This document shows positions 10,315 to 21,449 of a stretch of 64,000 bases of DNA, piece after piece. This DNA is from Meghimatium bilineatum. Lineage: Eukaryota > Mollusca > Gastropoda > Stylommatophora > Philomycidae. Position numbers and translations under genes: made by a program. How positions within the stretch are numbered: the stretch's first letter is position 1; each line of letters opens with the position of its first letter. The notes under the pieces are model-generated. The model did no database searches, had not been told where the DNA came from, and saw nothing but the letters and a program-made list of their open reading frames with translations. The stretch spans positions 7,006,140 to 7,070,139 of the forward strand of contig CM067298.1 of assembly GCA_034231615.1 (NCBI GenBank). Direction: 5' to 3'.

Positions 10315-11215
10315 CTGTAGAAGAATGTTGAAACTATCATGGACTGCTAGGAAGACTAACAAGGAGATGTTGAAAGTATCATGGACTGCTAGGAAGACTA
10401 ACAAGGTGATGTTGAAAGTATCATGGACTGCTAGGAGGACTAACAATGTGATGTTGAAACTATCATGGACTGCTAGGAAGACTAACAAGGAGATGTTGAA
10501 ACTATCATGGACTGCTAGGAAGACTAACAAGGAGATGTTGAAAGTATCATGGACTGCTAGGAGGACTAACAATGTGATGTTGAAACTATCATGGACTGCT
10601 AGGAAGACTAACAAGGAGATGTTGAAACTATCATGGACTGCTAGGAAGACTAACAAGGAGATGTTGAAAGTATCATGGACTGCTAGGAGGACTAACAAGG
10701 TGATGTTGAAAGTATCATGGACTGCTAGGAGGACTAACAAGGTGATGTTGAAAGTATCATGGACTGCTAGGAGGACTAACAAGGTGATGTTGAAAGTATC
10801 ATGGACTGCTAGGAGGACTAACAAGGTGATGTTGAAAGTATCATGGACTGCTAGGAGGACTAACAATGTGATGTTGAAACTATCATGGACTGCTAGGAAG
10901 ACTAACAAGGAGATGTTGAAACTATCATGGACTGCTAGGAAGACTAACAAGGTGATGTTGAAAGTATCATGGACTGCTAGGAGGACTAACAAGGTGATGT
11001 TGAAAGTATCATGGACTGCTAGGAGGACTAACAAGGTGATGTTGAAAGTATCATGGACTGCTAGGAGGACTAACAAGGTGTTGTTGAAAGTATCATGGAC
11101 TGCTAGGAGGACTAACAAGGAGATGTTGAAAGTATCATGGACTGCTAGGAGGACTAACAAGGAGATGTTGAAAGTATCATGGACTGCTAGGAGGACTAAC
11201 AAGGTGATGTTGAAA
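10315..11215 (+). repeat. 42-bp in-frame expansion inside LINE coding sequence, ~21 copies
   Basis: Each unit encodes a 14-residue block such as MLKVSWTARRTNKV. The single-copy equivalent in the LINE at 44660-44715 is MLRIPWTARQTNVEVL. Units differ at a few sites (AAAG/AAAC, AGG/AAG, GTG/GAG/ATG) in an interleaved pattern. Every unit keeps the frame, so a 317-residue frame is open (10307-11260). The minus strand is open as well (377 residues), so openness alone does not show coding. Confidence 0.95.
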
Positions 11216-11274
11216 GAGTCAAAGGCGAAACGAGGGTTACTTAATAATATCAGGAGGTGACAATCTTTATTTTT

Positions 11275-11500
11275 TAAACTCGTTATGAGACGGGGGGGGG
11301 GGGGGAGTCTGTAGGACCTAGATACAACATTCAAGAATCGTTATGAGACAGAAGGGGGGGGGGGTCTGGGGTCTAGAGGACATAGTTACAACATGCAGGA
11401 CTCGTTATGAGACAGAGGGGTCTAGAGGACATAGTTACAACATGCAAGACTCGTTATGAGACAGGGTTTTGGGTCTGGAGGACATAGTTACAACATGCAC
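11275..11500 (+). repeat. Second expansion in the same LINE, ~60-bp unit, 4 copies
   Basis: CTCGTTATGAGACAG, a G-run, GTCT, then GGACATAGTTACAACATGCA recurs four times with variable G-tract length (14 G at 11292). The unit corresponds to the LINE segment CATGAGACAGGCAGGTTTAG-AGAACATAGTCACAACAGGC at 44790-44830. The two expansions lie within 60 bp of each other in one element. Confidence 0.85.
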
Positions 11501-11699
11501 GATATATGGCAAGAAAGAATGATAGCTTCAAAGATTATTAGATAGTCTGACATTCTGACTTGGCAAAGAGTCAACAACGTTTCTGATAAAAGATACTGGA
11601 AATATAGAATTGTGGAGATACATGATCGCCTATGCCAATCGACAAGATAGCCTATAATTATGAAAGTCATCTGCCGAGTTCATTGTCAAGCATTTCCTA

Positions 11700-11885
11700 C
11701 ACCGATACTCCAGCATTGTCAAACGTATGCGATATCGATACTCCAGCATTGTCAAACGTATGCGATATCGATACTCCAGCATTGTCAAACGTATGCGGTA
11801 TCGATACTCCAGCATTGTCAAACGTATGCGGTATGATACTCCAGCATTGTCAAACGTATGCGATACCGATACTCCAGCATTGCTC
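11700..11885. repeat. 33-bp tandem array, about 5.5 copies
   Basis: The unit contains ACTCCAGCATTGTCAAACG and TATGCGATATCGAT. It begins about 45 bp after the LINE 3' end at 11648. Confidence 0.95.
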
Positions 11886-12054
11886 AATGTTTATGTTTTT
11901 GAACAATATGCTTATGTATAATATATGTCTTAGGATGTAGTTCATGAATCGAGTCGTCTGTTGGAGAATTACCGTATTCAGTAATTTATTTTCTTTCAGC
12001 ATCGTATTACCTAGGGGTGATGTGCTATCTCACTTGTCTCTTATTTAAAAAAAT

Positions 12055-12180
12055 GGTAGTTGTAGTGTATCCTATTCAGGACATAGCCATCAACCCAGCA
12101 TGTTCTTAATGTAGTGATATTCTAGACAATATAAATACGTTCAGCAGTTTACCATTACATTATCAACGGCTCGAATTCAG
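12055..12180 (+). repeat. Dispersed ~120-bp repeat (second copy at 55915)
   Basis: TATTCAGGACATAGCCATCA, then TGTAGTGATATTCTAGACA and ATAAATACGTTCAGCAGT, match 55925-56035 in the same orientation. The family is unknown and there is no coding content. Confidence 0.75.
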
Positions 12181-12184
12181 AATT

Positions 12185-12855
12185 GCCTGCGATTCTTTTA
12201 CCTTCCATAATCTTTGGTACCCCTTTCCTTAGGCTGAGTTGAATTATCAACTGTTGGTAATCTAAATATATTTCCAGTTGAACTGGGAACCGAACATTGG
12301 ACAACCCGGCTAGAAAGCCAGTGAACATCTCGTTCAGCTGTAAGAGCGTCAATGTATGCATTGCCTGTGGACAACCGTCAATTAGAAGTTATTCATTGAT
12401 TTCTCTCTGGATTAGATAGGGCATAGGTACAATCACGCCCACTGCATAGGTTTCCAAACTGTTTCGGGTCACTGCCGACTTTGCAAGAAATAACTGTTAT
12501 AACATCCTGTTATAATTGATATTTTTGACAAAAATATCAACTAATGATACATTACTGAGTATACTTCATCGTGAACACAATTATTGTTATACCGAATTTG
12601 ATGAAACATAAGCCCATATGTCCAGATTGTAAAGTGTATGCTCGAATAACATTATGTACAGTTTCATACAACGGTTTAAATATGAACATTCGCGATACAT
12701 ATTCAGAGATTGTGTTACATTAGTCAGAATCTTATTGTAATTAATTATTAAAATTATATTATTTATTTATTTTATAAAAGCCACCGACCACTTGGTCACC
12801 TGAAGACCCCCCCCCCCCCCCCAGCCCACAAATTGCATTAACCATTGGAATCTAT
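12185..12855. other. Intergenic DNA, 16-C homopolymer at 12807
   Basis: Apart from a run of 16 C at 12807-12822, the stretch is AT-rich with no element recognised. A 68-residue minus frame (12155-12361) has no known motif. Confidence 0.45.
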
Positions 12856-12859
12856 GACC

Positions 12860-14372
12860 TAGTGTGTACAATCACATAACTAGTATGTACAATCAACTAA
12901 CTAGTGTGTACAATCAACTAACTAGTGTGTAAAATCAACTAACTAGTGTGTACAATAAACTAAGTAGTGTGTACAATAAACTAGTATGTACAATCGCATA
13001 ACTAGTATGTACAATCAACTAACTAGTGTGTAAAACAACAACCGTGTACAATCAACCAGTGTGTACAACCAGTTAACTAATGTCTACACTCATTTAGTGT
13101 GTACAGTCAACTATTTTGTACAATCACCTATTGTTTACAGTCACCTAGTGTGTACAATCACCTAGTGTTTACAGTCACCTAGTGTGTACAATCACCTAGT
13201 GTGTACAATCACCTAGTGTGTACAATCACCTAGTGTTTACAATCACCTAGTGTTTACAATCACCTAGTGTTTACAATCACCTAGTGTTTACAATCACCTA
13301 GTGTTTACAATCACCTAGTGTTTACAATCACCTAGTGTTTACAGTGACCTAGTGTTTACAGTGACCTAGTGTTTACAATCACCTAGTGTGTACAATCACG
13401 TAGTGTGTACAGTCACCTAGTGTGTACAGTCACCTAGTGTTTACAGTCACCTAATGTTTACAATCACCTAGTGTGTACAATCACCTAATGTGTACAATCA
13501 CCTTGTGTGTACAATCACCTTGTGTGTACAATTACCTAGTGTGTACACTCACCTTGTGTGTACAATCACCTAGTGTGTACAATCACCTAGTGTGTACAAT
13601 CAACTAGTGTGTACAATCACATTGTGTGTACAATCAACAAGTGTGTACAATCACCTAGTGTGTACAATCAACTAGTGTGTACAATCACCTTGTGTGTACA
13701 ATCACCTAGTGTGTACAATCACCTAGTGTGTACAATCACCCTGTGTGTACAATCACCTAGTGTGTAAAATCACACTGTGTGTACAATCACCTAGTGTGCA
13801 CAATCACCTAGTGTGTACAATCAACTAGTGTGTACAATCACCTAGTGTGTACAATCAACTAGTGTGTACAATCACCTAGTGTGTACAATGAACTAGTGTG
13901 TACAATCACCTAGTGTGTACAATGAACTAGTGTGTACAATCACCTAGTGTGTACTATCACCTAGTGTGTACTATCACCTAGTGTGTACAATCACCTAGTG
14001 TGCACAATCACCTAGTGTGTACAATCACCTAGTGTGTAGAATCAACTAGTGTGTACAATCACCTAGTATGTACAATCAACTAGTGTGTACAACAGCATAG
14101 TATGTACAATCAACTTACGTGTACACTCATGTAGTGCGTACAATCAGCTAATTAGTGTATACATTCAATTAGTGTCTCCAATCATCTAGTGCGTACTATC
14201 AATCAAGTAGTGTGTACAATCAACTAGTGTGTACAATCATCTAGTTTGTACAATCAACTTGTGTGTACAGTCAGTTAGTATGTACAATCACCTAGTGTGT
14301 ACACTGACCAAGTGTGTACAATGACTTAGTGTGTACAATGACTTAGTGTGTACAATGACTTAGTGTGTACAA
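12860..14372. repeat. 17-bp tandem array, ~85-90 copies
   Basis: The unit is CTAGTGTGTACAATCAC. Subtypes (GTTTACAATC, GTACAATCAACT, GTACAATGAC) occur in local runs, for example GTTTACA units at 13240-13380, which indicates local re-amplification. Both edges are degenerate. Seventeen bp is not a codon multiple, and no long frame survives. Confidence 0.97.
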
Positions 14373-14551
14373 TGGACAGATGTTAAAATTAGTTATCGGA
14401 TTTCTTTTCTTCATTGGTCCATTTTTAAACTCTCGCACTTTTCCCGTGATTTTTATTGGACACTTAGTGATGATAACATATAACAATGACGATATCAGTC
14501 AAATATTGTCACTTTTGAAAGTTTACTCCGGTGAGTCCTCCACAGGACTAT

Positions 14552-14837
14552 ATTTCTTCTTCTTCTTCTTCTGCGTTCGTTCTCAAACTCCTGCAGATTA
14601 GCAGGATGTAGTCCGGAGAACGGAATGCGTTGTGTCATGGTTTACAGCATTGCTGCGATATCTGCGCCTTTCGGCCTGAAACATCCGACTTCAGCATGGC
14701 TTTGGGTCACTGACCCTATATGGGATGGGACAGCCAACTCCATTCCATAACCTCCTTAGTCGCCTTTACGACATGCGTGGAAGGTAAACAGTGTTGCTAT
14801 TCTTTGCTCCCATTTCGGGCCCTGGCAACACACGGAC
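14552..14837 (-). mobile_element. GAA-tailed SINE-like element, full length, with TSD
   Basis: On the minus strand it starts near GTGTGTTGCCAGGGCCC, passes CATGTCGTAAAGGCGACTAA and TCCGGACTACATCCTGC, and ends GAGAACGAACGCAGAAGAAG. GGACTATATTT occurs at both flanks (about 14545 and 14835), a convincing 11-bp target-site duplication. Length ~285 bp, no ORF. I find no clear pol III A or B box. See the copies at 15640, 23355, 24346, 32420 and 45635. Confidence 0.9.
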
Positions 14838-14839
14838 GG

Positions 14840-15635
14840 GACTATATTTGACGAGTGAATTACCGTAGCCGTATCGATACATAAGCCGTGGGCTGGAACA
14901 TGTTAAACAGCATTGCCAGTTCACAATCAGAATGCTGTCAATGGTAATCGATTCTTGACCCTTTTGTCGTTGTGTCTTAGTGTCTATCTACGTGACCACA
15001 ATCTTATCTCGTGGAATTTCAAATAACAGCACATAAAGTCATGGAAAGAGCAGCAAAAATAACGCTGAAAAGGAGGCGAAGTGCAAACAGAAGAAGGATT
15101 GATACAATTAAGACCAGACCAACTGTGCTGCTGATGTTCAAAACAAAATATTCAATCAAATTTTTCAAATGCATCCTGATTTAGCAACTCGAACCATTTC
15201 ACAGTTTTAGTGATATTCTCGTTTCATCACCTCCTGGGGGAACATGCACATAAAATATGAACATAATTTATACATGTGCTTAATTCTCAGTAACATAGAT
15301 TATTTGCTATTTTTCTTGTATATGTTTGAAATTTTAAGAATTGTTTACGTTGACTTTTTCTATTTTATTTTTGAAGAGACATAACTGTTGCAAAGTATAC
15401 ACATGTTAATGATTGTTGTATTGTCATATTGTTGCTGTTTTGTTAAAAAAAAAAATATGTATCGTGTGCTAGACATGATGGCTGATGCTCGGTATCGCGT
15501 TAGCTGTATATCCGTGTTATATCCAAGTTGTCATTGGTAATGAATATGTAATCGATATTGGGATGTAATCGATATCGATACAGTATTTGTTATGAACAAA
15601 TCAGGGGATACAATCGGTGTCGAGATTTATTTTTG
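14840..15635. other. Intergenic AT-rich DNA, nothing recognised
   Basis: No open frame of note, no repeat and no element ends. CGATATCGATA-like words occur at 15550-15580. Confidence 0.45.
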
Positions 15636-15639
15636 TATC

Positions 15640-15925
15640 CTGTGTGTTGCCGGGGCTAAAAAAATATCGTAAAGTATAGCAACACTATTACCTGTCTTGC
15701 ACATCGCAAGAGTTGGCTAAGGAGGTTATGGAGGCAGAGTTGGATGTCACATCCCTGAAATTGTTTAAATGACACAAAAGCCATGCTGGAATTGAATGTT
15801 TCAGGCCGAAATGAGCTAATATTACATCCAAGCTGTAAACCATGACACAACACATTCCGTTCTCCGGGCTACATCCTGCTAATCTGCAGGAGTCTGAGAA
15901 TGAACGCATAAGAAGAATAGATATC
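15640..15925 (+). mobile_element. GAA-tailed SINE-like element, diverged copy
   Basis: CTGTGTGTTGCCGGGGC at the start, GGCTAAGGAGGTTATGG in the middle, and CTCCGGGCTACATCCTGC with CTGCAGGAGTCTGAGAATG near the end. The tail is only a short AAGAAGAA. A clear TSD was not found. Open frames here are spurious. Confidence 0.85.
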
Positions 15926-16139
15926 GGTACCTACCTAATATAGCTATACAGAGATAAATAGTTTTGTATCGCAAACAAAAATCTTCCGTTGTTGTGATAT
16001 GATCGCTTGAAAAGTTACCATTTCTGAGAAAATATTCAACGTATGTCTTCTTGCTAAATCACCGTCTGAAGGACACAAATGGTTGTACATACATAGGAAC
16101 GAAGTTTGCATGGTCTTTTTTAAACACTGGAAGTACCAG

Positions 16140-16580
16140 TTGTAGGTGTCAGTTTAGTGACACACTGCTAAGTATATGAAACAATGGAGGTGCCATCCGT
16201 AGGTGCCAGCTTAGTGGCATGGTGCTAGGTGTGCGAAACAATGGAGATGCAAGCTGTAGGTGCCAGTCTAGTGGCACAGTGCTAGGTATGCGAAACAATG
16301 GAGGTGCAAGCTGTAGGTGCCAGTCTAGTGGCACAGTGCTAAGTATGCGAAACAATGGAGGTGCAAGCTGTAGGTGCCAGTCTAGTGGCACAGTGCTAAG
16401 TATGTGAAATGCTGGAGATTTATTATTGCGCACTTAACATTCGATTTATGCGTTCTGCGTCCAACAGCCAACCATATACACTGACATACTTCATTCTTAG
16501 AATTAACAGAGATGTGAAACACTCTAGGTGCCATTTGTAGGTGCCGCTTAGTGACACAGTGCTAAGTATTTGAAACAGGA
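16140..16580. repeat. 57-bp tandem array with hairpin core
   Basis: About four good units at 16190-16410 plus degenerate units to 16580. Each unit has GTGCCAGTCTAGTGGCAC, a perfect 6-bp stem around a 6-nt loop, followed by AGTGCTAAGTATGCGAAACA. The 57-bp unit keeps frames open on both strands. Confidence 0.92.
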
Positions 16581-16774
16581 CAACATACGTGTCGAAATCG
16601 GATGTGCTGCTCAGAAAGACACACAATTGCGCATTTATGCTGTGAATTTGTGAATAATAACATTATTGTGATATGTTGACATAATCAATATTGTTAGAGC
16701 CTACTAATGTGACGTGACACATTTCCTTTGGGTACTCCTAAAATCTGTGACTAGGATAGCACCTTCTTATGTAG

Positions 16775-16905
16775 CGTTCTTTCTCAAACTCCCGCTGGAT
16801 CTTCCCTGTAGCAGGCCAGTGGTCCTACTAGATGTCCAGCAGGATGTAGTCCAGAGAACTGAAATGTGATGTGTCCCCGTTTTATTTCCTCCAATGACCC
16901 GACAC
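16775..16905 (-). mobile_element. GAA-tailed SINE-like element, 3' partial variant
   Basis: GTTCTTTCTCAAACTCCCGC, then CAGCAGGATGTAGTCCAGAG, match the 3' half of the family. It carries the longer variant with an extra TCTAGCAGGACC-type segment, also seen at 32900-32990. Confidence 0.7.
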
Positions 16906-16955
16906 AGCCTTCTTCTGCAGTGACTATGATAACACTTTGTGTGTTCCTTAGCCTG

Positions 16956-17065
<110 letters not shown>

Positions 17066-17269
17066 TAAATTTTAACTATACATGTAAATAATAAATATTG
17101 CCAAATGCATAATATGATTATATTCTGAACAGATTTCTATAATATACTTTGACATAGAAATTCTATAGTATACATTTTGTAAACAGACTTGTAGAGTATA
17201 CATTTTGTGAGAGCATTCGACTACACTGTTTGAAAAAAAAACACACAATAAGTAAATTATTGTTTTGTT

Positions 17270-17412
17270 TATTATGAGATTAGAGCTTCCATTTATCAAG
17301 GCACTACACTTTCAACCTTAGACCAGAATATACAGTGGTTAAATCGTGCATTGTGTATGTGTATAAATCAACATTAAAAGTGTGACCCCCAAAAATCGTT
17401 CTGAAAATGAAC
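17270..17412 (+). repeat. ~140-bp segment duplicated at 19803-19950
   Basis: From ATTAGAGCTTCCATTTATCA through AATGAACAT the sequence is almost identical to 19810-19948, with differences such as AATCGTGCATT versus AATCGGGCATT. The identity suggests recent copying. No coding content. Confidence 0.9.
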
Positions 17413-17414
17413 AT

Positions 17415-18230
17415 TTAACTCTGGCAAGTCAGAAAGAAAATGTTCCTAGTTGTTGTAGAGTAACTTGATGTGCAAATTAGCTTTCTTTTATTGAGTAAAC
17501 TTGACGCGCACTTGACTCATTCATTTATGCACTAAACTTGACGCGCACTTGACTCTTTCTTTGATTTGTTAAATTTGGCAGGAAAACATCAACCAACAAA
17601 TCATTAAAACCATCTCATGCTTGACCCATTTTTATTTCTGTCTTTGCCTCACACCCACATTCACCATACACACTCTCGAAATACTCGTTCTAGTTGATTT
17701 CCCCCCCCCCCCCATCTAGCTTGATAGTGCTATCACAGAAGTTGGTACCAGATACTAATCTTGGTCCTGGCAGCGCCGGTCGATTGCTCGCGTACCTCGC
17801 AGTTCCCAGTGGTTATGCCCCAATGGTTTAACAGTTCTTCGATAACTGTGCTAAACCTAATATTATATATACAAGGCTAGGATACACTAACCAACGGCCG
17901 GGTTGATGGTAATTGTCGAAAGAAAACCGTGCCCTATTTGCGACTAAACCTATTCATGCTCTCATAAATTACCTTTTGAGTTCTGATTCCAAAACTGTGA
18001 ATGAGTTATGCTGTGCTAAGTAATTTCAAAGTTTAGAAATCAAAGTGAATATGAAAATATAAAATCATATTCTGCCGTGTACATGATTGAAAGCTTGCAT
18101 TACGCCTGGTTGTCCAGGTATTTTTGGAATATCAATCGTTCAGATAATTGTGTAATACGAATCGCCCAGATATATGTGGAATACCAATCAGAATACAATT
18201 GGTATTGGAGTTTTTCATTACTGTCTTTCT
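17415..18230. other. Intergenic DNA, 13-C homopolymer at 17701
   Basis: A ~45-bp direct repeat, TTGACGCGCACTTGACTC, occurs at 17500 and 17540. Otherwise nothing recognised. Confidence 0.45.
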
Positions 18231-18234
18231 AGTG

Positions 18235-18420
18235 TGGACACATAATAAGGTAATATTATTATAGCTAAAGCTTGGTCCGAACCAATGAAATATGTATCGG
18301 TATGTAATAACGAAAATTCGCTATATACAATATAAACAATAATAAATATATATAATTAGCGATTTTGAGAAGTGTTATTAATAGGGACATTTGTTATTAA
18401 TGAATGCGCTACATATTACT
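18235..18420 (+). mobile_element. Pogo/Tc1-like MITE, family C, copy 2 (diverged)
   Basis: AGCTTGGTCCGAACCAATG, ATGTATCGGTATGTAATAAC and TATACAATATAAACAATAAT parallel the interior of the copies at 21450 and 58635. The ends are degraded. Confidence 0.45.
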
Positions 18421-18489
18421 AACATTTATAGCAAATTTAATCACTCTTGTATTTATGTATATTACTAATCGTAGGACTTGTATCCTTTG

Positions 18490-19452
18490 TACATGTGAGA
18501 GGTGTCTCTTGTATATGTGGGAGGTGTCTATTGTCCATGTGGGAGGTGTCTCTTGTCCATGTGGGAGGTGTCTCTTGTCCATGTAGAAGGTGTCTCTTGT
18601 ATATGTGGGAGGTGTCTCTTGTCCATGTGGGAGGTGTCTCTTGTCCATGTGGGAGGTGTCTCTTGTCCGTGTGGGAGGTGTCTCTTGTCCATGTGGGAGG
18701 TGTCTCTTGTCCACGTAGAAGGTGTTTCTTGTCCATGTGGGAGGTGTCTCTTGTCCATGTGGGAGGTGTCTCTTGTCCATGTGGGAGGTGTCTCTTGTCC
18801 ATGTAGAAGGTGTTTCTTGTCCATGTGGGAGGTGTCTCTTGTCCATGTGGGAGGTGTCTCTTGTCCATGTGGTAGGTGTCTCTTGTCCATGTGGGATGTG
18901 TCTCTTGTCCATGTGGGATGTGTCTCTTGTCCATGTGGGAGGTGTCTCTTGTCCATGTGGGAGGTGTCTCTTGTCCATGTAGAAGGTGTCTCTTGTCCAT
19001 GTAGAAGGTGTCTCTTGTATATGTGGGAGATGTCTCTTGTCCATGTAGAAGGTGTCTCTTGTATATGTGGGGGTGTCTCTTGTACATGTGGGAGGTGTCT
19101 CTTGTACATGTGGGAGGTGTCTCTTGTACATGTGGGAGGTGTCTCTTGTACATGTGGGAGGTGTCTCTTGTACATATGGGAGATGTCTCTTGTCCGTGTG
19201 GGAGGTGTCTCTTGTCCGTGTGGGAGGTGTCTCTTGTACATGTGGGAGGTTTCTCTTGTCCGTGTGGGAGATGTCTCGTACATGTGGGAGGTGTCTCTTG
19301 TACATATGGGAGGTGTCTCTTGTCCGTGTGGGAGGTGTCTCTTGTTCGTGTGGGGGTGTCTCTTGTACATGTGGGAGTTGTCTCTTGTCCGTTTGGGGAG
19401 TGTCTCTTGTCCGTGTGGGAGGTGTCTCTTGTTCGTGTGGGAGGTGTCTCCA
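18490..19452. repeat. 22-bp tandem array, ~43 copies
   Basis: The unit is TCTCTTGTCCATGTGGGAGG followed by TG. Variants: GTACATG units are concentrated at 19075-19170, GTCCGTG at 19185-19440 and GTAGAAG units scattered. Because 22 bp shifts frame each unit, all three frames encode the same peptide periodicity, and long frames of 382 (+) and 345 (-) residues result. It is a minisatellite, not a gene. Confidence 0.97.
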
Positions 19453-19489
19453 GAGTTATATTTCAAATCCAGAAGAAACCATTTCCTAG

Positions 19490-20850
19490 TGTATATCATC
19501 CATCTCATATCAGTATATCCTATCTCATCTATTTCATCCCATTTCCTAGCAGTATATTCTCTCATCCCATCTCATATCAGTATATCCTATTTCACACCAT
19601 CTATCTCATCCCATCTCCTAGTATATATCCTTTCTCATCCCATCTCCTAGTGTATATGCTATATTATCCCATCTCATATAAGTATATACTATTTCACCCC
19701 ATCTATCTCATCCCATATCCCATCTTGTATAATTATATCTTATCCATTTCCTAGGGTATATCATATCTCATCCCATCTATCTTATCCCATCTCCTAGTGT
19801 CTAATAGTAAATAATTAGAGCTTCCATTTATCAAGGCACTACACTTTCAACCTTAGACCAGAATATACAGTGGTTAAATCGGGCATTGTGTATGTGTATA
19901 AATCAACATTAAAAGTTTGACCCCAAAAATCGTTCAGAAAATGAACATATCTTATCCCATCTATCTTATCCCATCTTCTAGTGTATATCCTATCTTATCC
20001 CATCTTCTAGTGTATATCCTATCTTATCCCATCTTCTAGTGTATATCATATCTTATCCCATCTTCTAGTGTATATCCTATCTTATCCCATCTCCTAGCAG
20101 TATATCGTATCTTATTCTATCTATTTTATCCAATTTTCTAGTATATATCATTTCTCAATTTTATCCCATCTCCTAGCAGTATATCCTATCTCATCCCATC
20201 TATTTTATTTTATCTCCTATTGTATATCCTGTCTCATCCCATCTTTTTTATTCCATATCCTAGTATATGTTCTATCTCATCCCATCTATCTTATCCCATC
20301 TCCTATTGGTATATCCTATCCCCTTCCATCTATCTTATCCCATCTATCTCATCCCATCTCCTAGTATATATCCTATCTCATCCCATCTATCTCATCCCAT
20401 CTCCTAGTATATATCCTATCTCATCCCATCTATCTCATCCCATCTCATAGTATATATCCTATCTCATCCATCTATCTCATCCCATCTCTCATCCCATCTA
20501 TCTCATCCCATCTATCTCATCCCATCTATCTCATCCCATCTATCTCATCCCATCTCCTAGTATATATCCTATCGCATCCCACCTATCTCATCCCATCTCA
20601 TAGTATATTTCCTATCTCATCCCATCTATCTCATCCCATCTCCTAGTATATTTCCTATCTCATCCCATCTATCTCATCCCATCTCCTAGTATATTTCCTA
20701 TCTCATCCCATCTATCTCATCCCATCTATCTCATCCCATCTCCTAGTATATTTCCTATCTCATCCCATATATATCATCCCATCTATCTCATCCCATCTCC
20801 TAGTATATTTCCTATCTCATCCCATCTTATCTCACTTCCTAGTAGTATAT
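19490..20850. repeat. Pyrimidine-rich satellite (ATCCCATCTC/TATATCCTAT)
   Basis: Composite of TCTCATCCCATCTA and CTCCTAGTATATATCCTATC blocks, giving ~10-bp words nested in ~45-60 bp higher-order units. The plus strand is nearly free of G. It is interrupted at 19803-19950 by the segment shared with 17270. Confidence 0.93.
19803..19950 (+). mobile_element. Copy of the 17270 segment inside the satellite
   Basis: Satellite sequence flanks both sides. The insert is near-identical to 17270-17412, 2.4 kb upstream. It may be a small mobile element or a duplication by template switching. No terminal inverted repeat was seen. Confidence 0.8.
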
Positions 20851-21002
20851 CCAGAAAACACAATCTCCTAGTGGTATGCAGTGCTTTGCGAAGAAGCTCT
20901 TACTCAGAGTGCTATAAAACATAACTGTATAGATGAAGTGTTGTAGGAATTCCCCAAGAGAACATCATCACTATGTAGGCGAGACCATTGACGGTATAGA
21001 AT

Positions 21003-21205
21003 CTTGGCGGAATTAATAAGGCATTCATTTGTTCCTTTTCTTGAGTATTCTCGTTTTCCGTTGATCACTATTTGTATTCTTCGAATCGCATGTAAAATAG
21101 CCAAAAGTATATAAATATCGACCAACCGAAAAGACGGCAATAATAAATATTGTTACTAGTAAAAGTTTAATTAATTCTGGTGAAATGTCTTCATATGATG
21201 TAGGA
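21003..21205. mobile_element. Palindromic MITE-like element, family A, copy 2
   Basis: The left arm GGCGGAATTAATAAG with CCGTTGATCACTATTTG and the right arm ATCGACCAACCGAAAAG with TTTAATTAATTCTGGTG are reverse-complementary. The interior is about 30 bp (GAATCGCATGTAAAATAGCC). It matches the copies at 3299 and 39350. Confidence 0.75.
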
Positions 21206-21284
21206 CATGATATCATACTGGTACATGATGGCATGTGCTCTACTAGGATTTATATGAAGAAATGAGTACATTTATTGGTCGAGG

Positions 21285-21412
21285 GCGCTTTTGTCAGCCT
21301 CGAGAGTTCATCCAGTTTTGTCAGCCTCGGGCGTTCGTCCAGTTTTGTCAGCCTCCGGCGTTCGTCCAGTTTTGGCAGCCTCCGGCGTTCGTCCAGTTTT
21401 GTTATATCTGAG
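21285..21412. repeat. 27-bp tandem array, about 4 copies
   Basis: The unit is TTTTGTCAGCCTCCGGCG followed by TTCGTCCAG. It is more GC-rich than its surroundings. Confidence 0.92.
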
Positions 21413-21449
21413 CTTTTAATAGTTTAAAATATTGGAGGTCGTTATTCGG

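Larger units (their letters stand above)
10175..11650 (+). pseudogene. LINE ORF2 C-terminal region with internal tandem expansions
   Basis: The order matches the LINE at 44525-44995. First comes LSIEVSKK-stop-TLQSYITQILTYECES (10185-10260), then CRRMLK at 10315 in a shifted frame, then SWTARRTNK, then KESKAKRGLLNNIRR ending at 11260. A tail homologous to AGLENIVTT follows, and the end is at about 11648 (IAYANRQD-like). Between the RRML and KAKR landmarks the normal single segment is replaced by about 21 copies of a 42-bp unit; downstream the GLENIVTT-coding segment is also repeated. It has stops and a frameshift upstream, so it is a dead copy. Confidence 0.8.

Noticed and set aside
10201..11334. 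377-residue minus-strand frame (LLVLLAVHDTFNIT repeats) as a membrane protein
   Set aside because: It is the reverse complement of the LINE-derived 42-bp units, whose plus-strand reading matches known LINE blocks and so explains the sequence.
18502..19650. 382-residue and 345-residue open frames over the 22-bp array as a Cys/Val- or His/Pro-rich protein
   Set aside because: The same peptide periodicity appears in every frame because 22 bp steps the frame. Both strands are open, and variation follows repeat units rather than codons.
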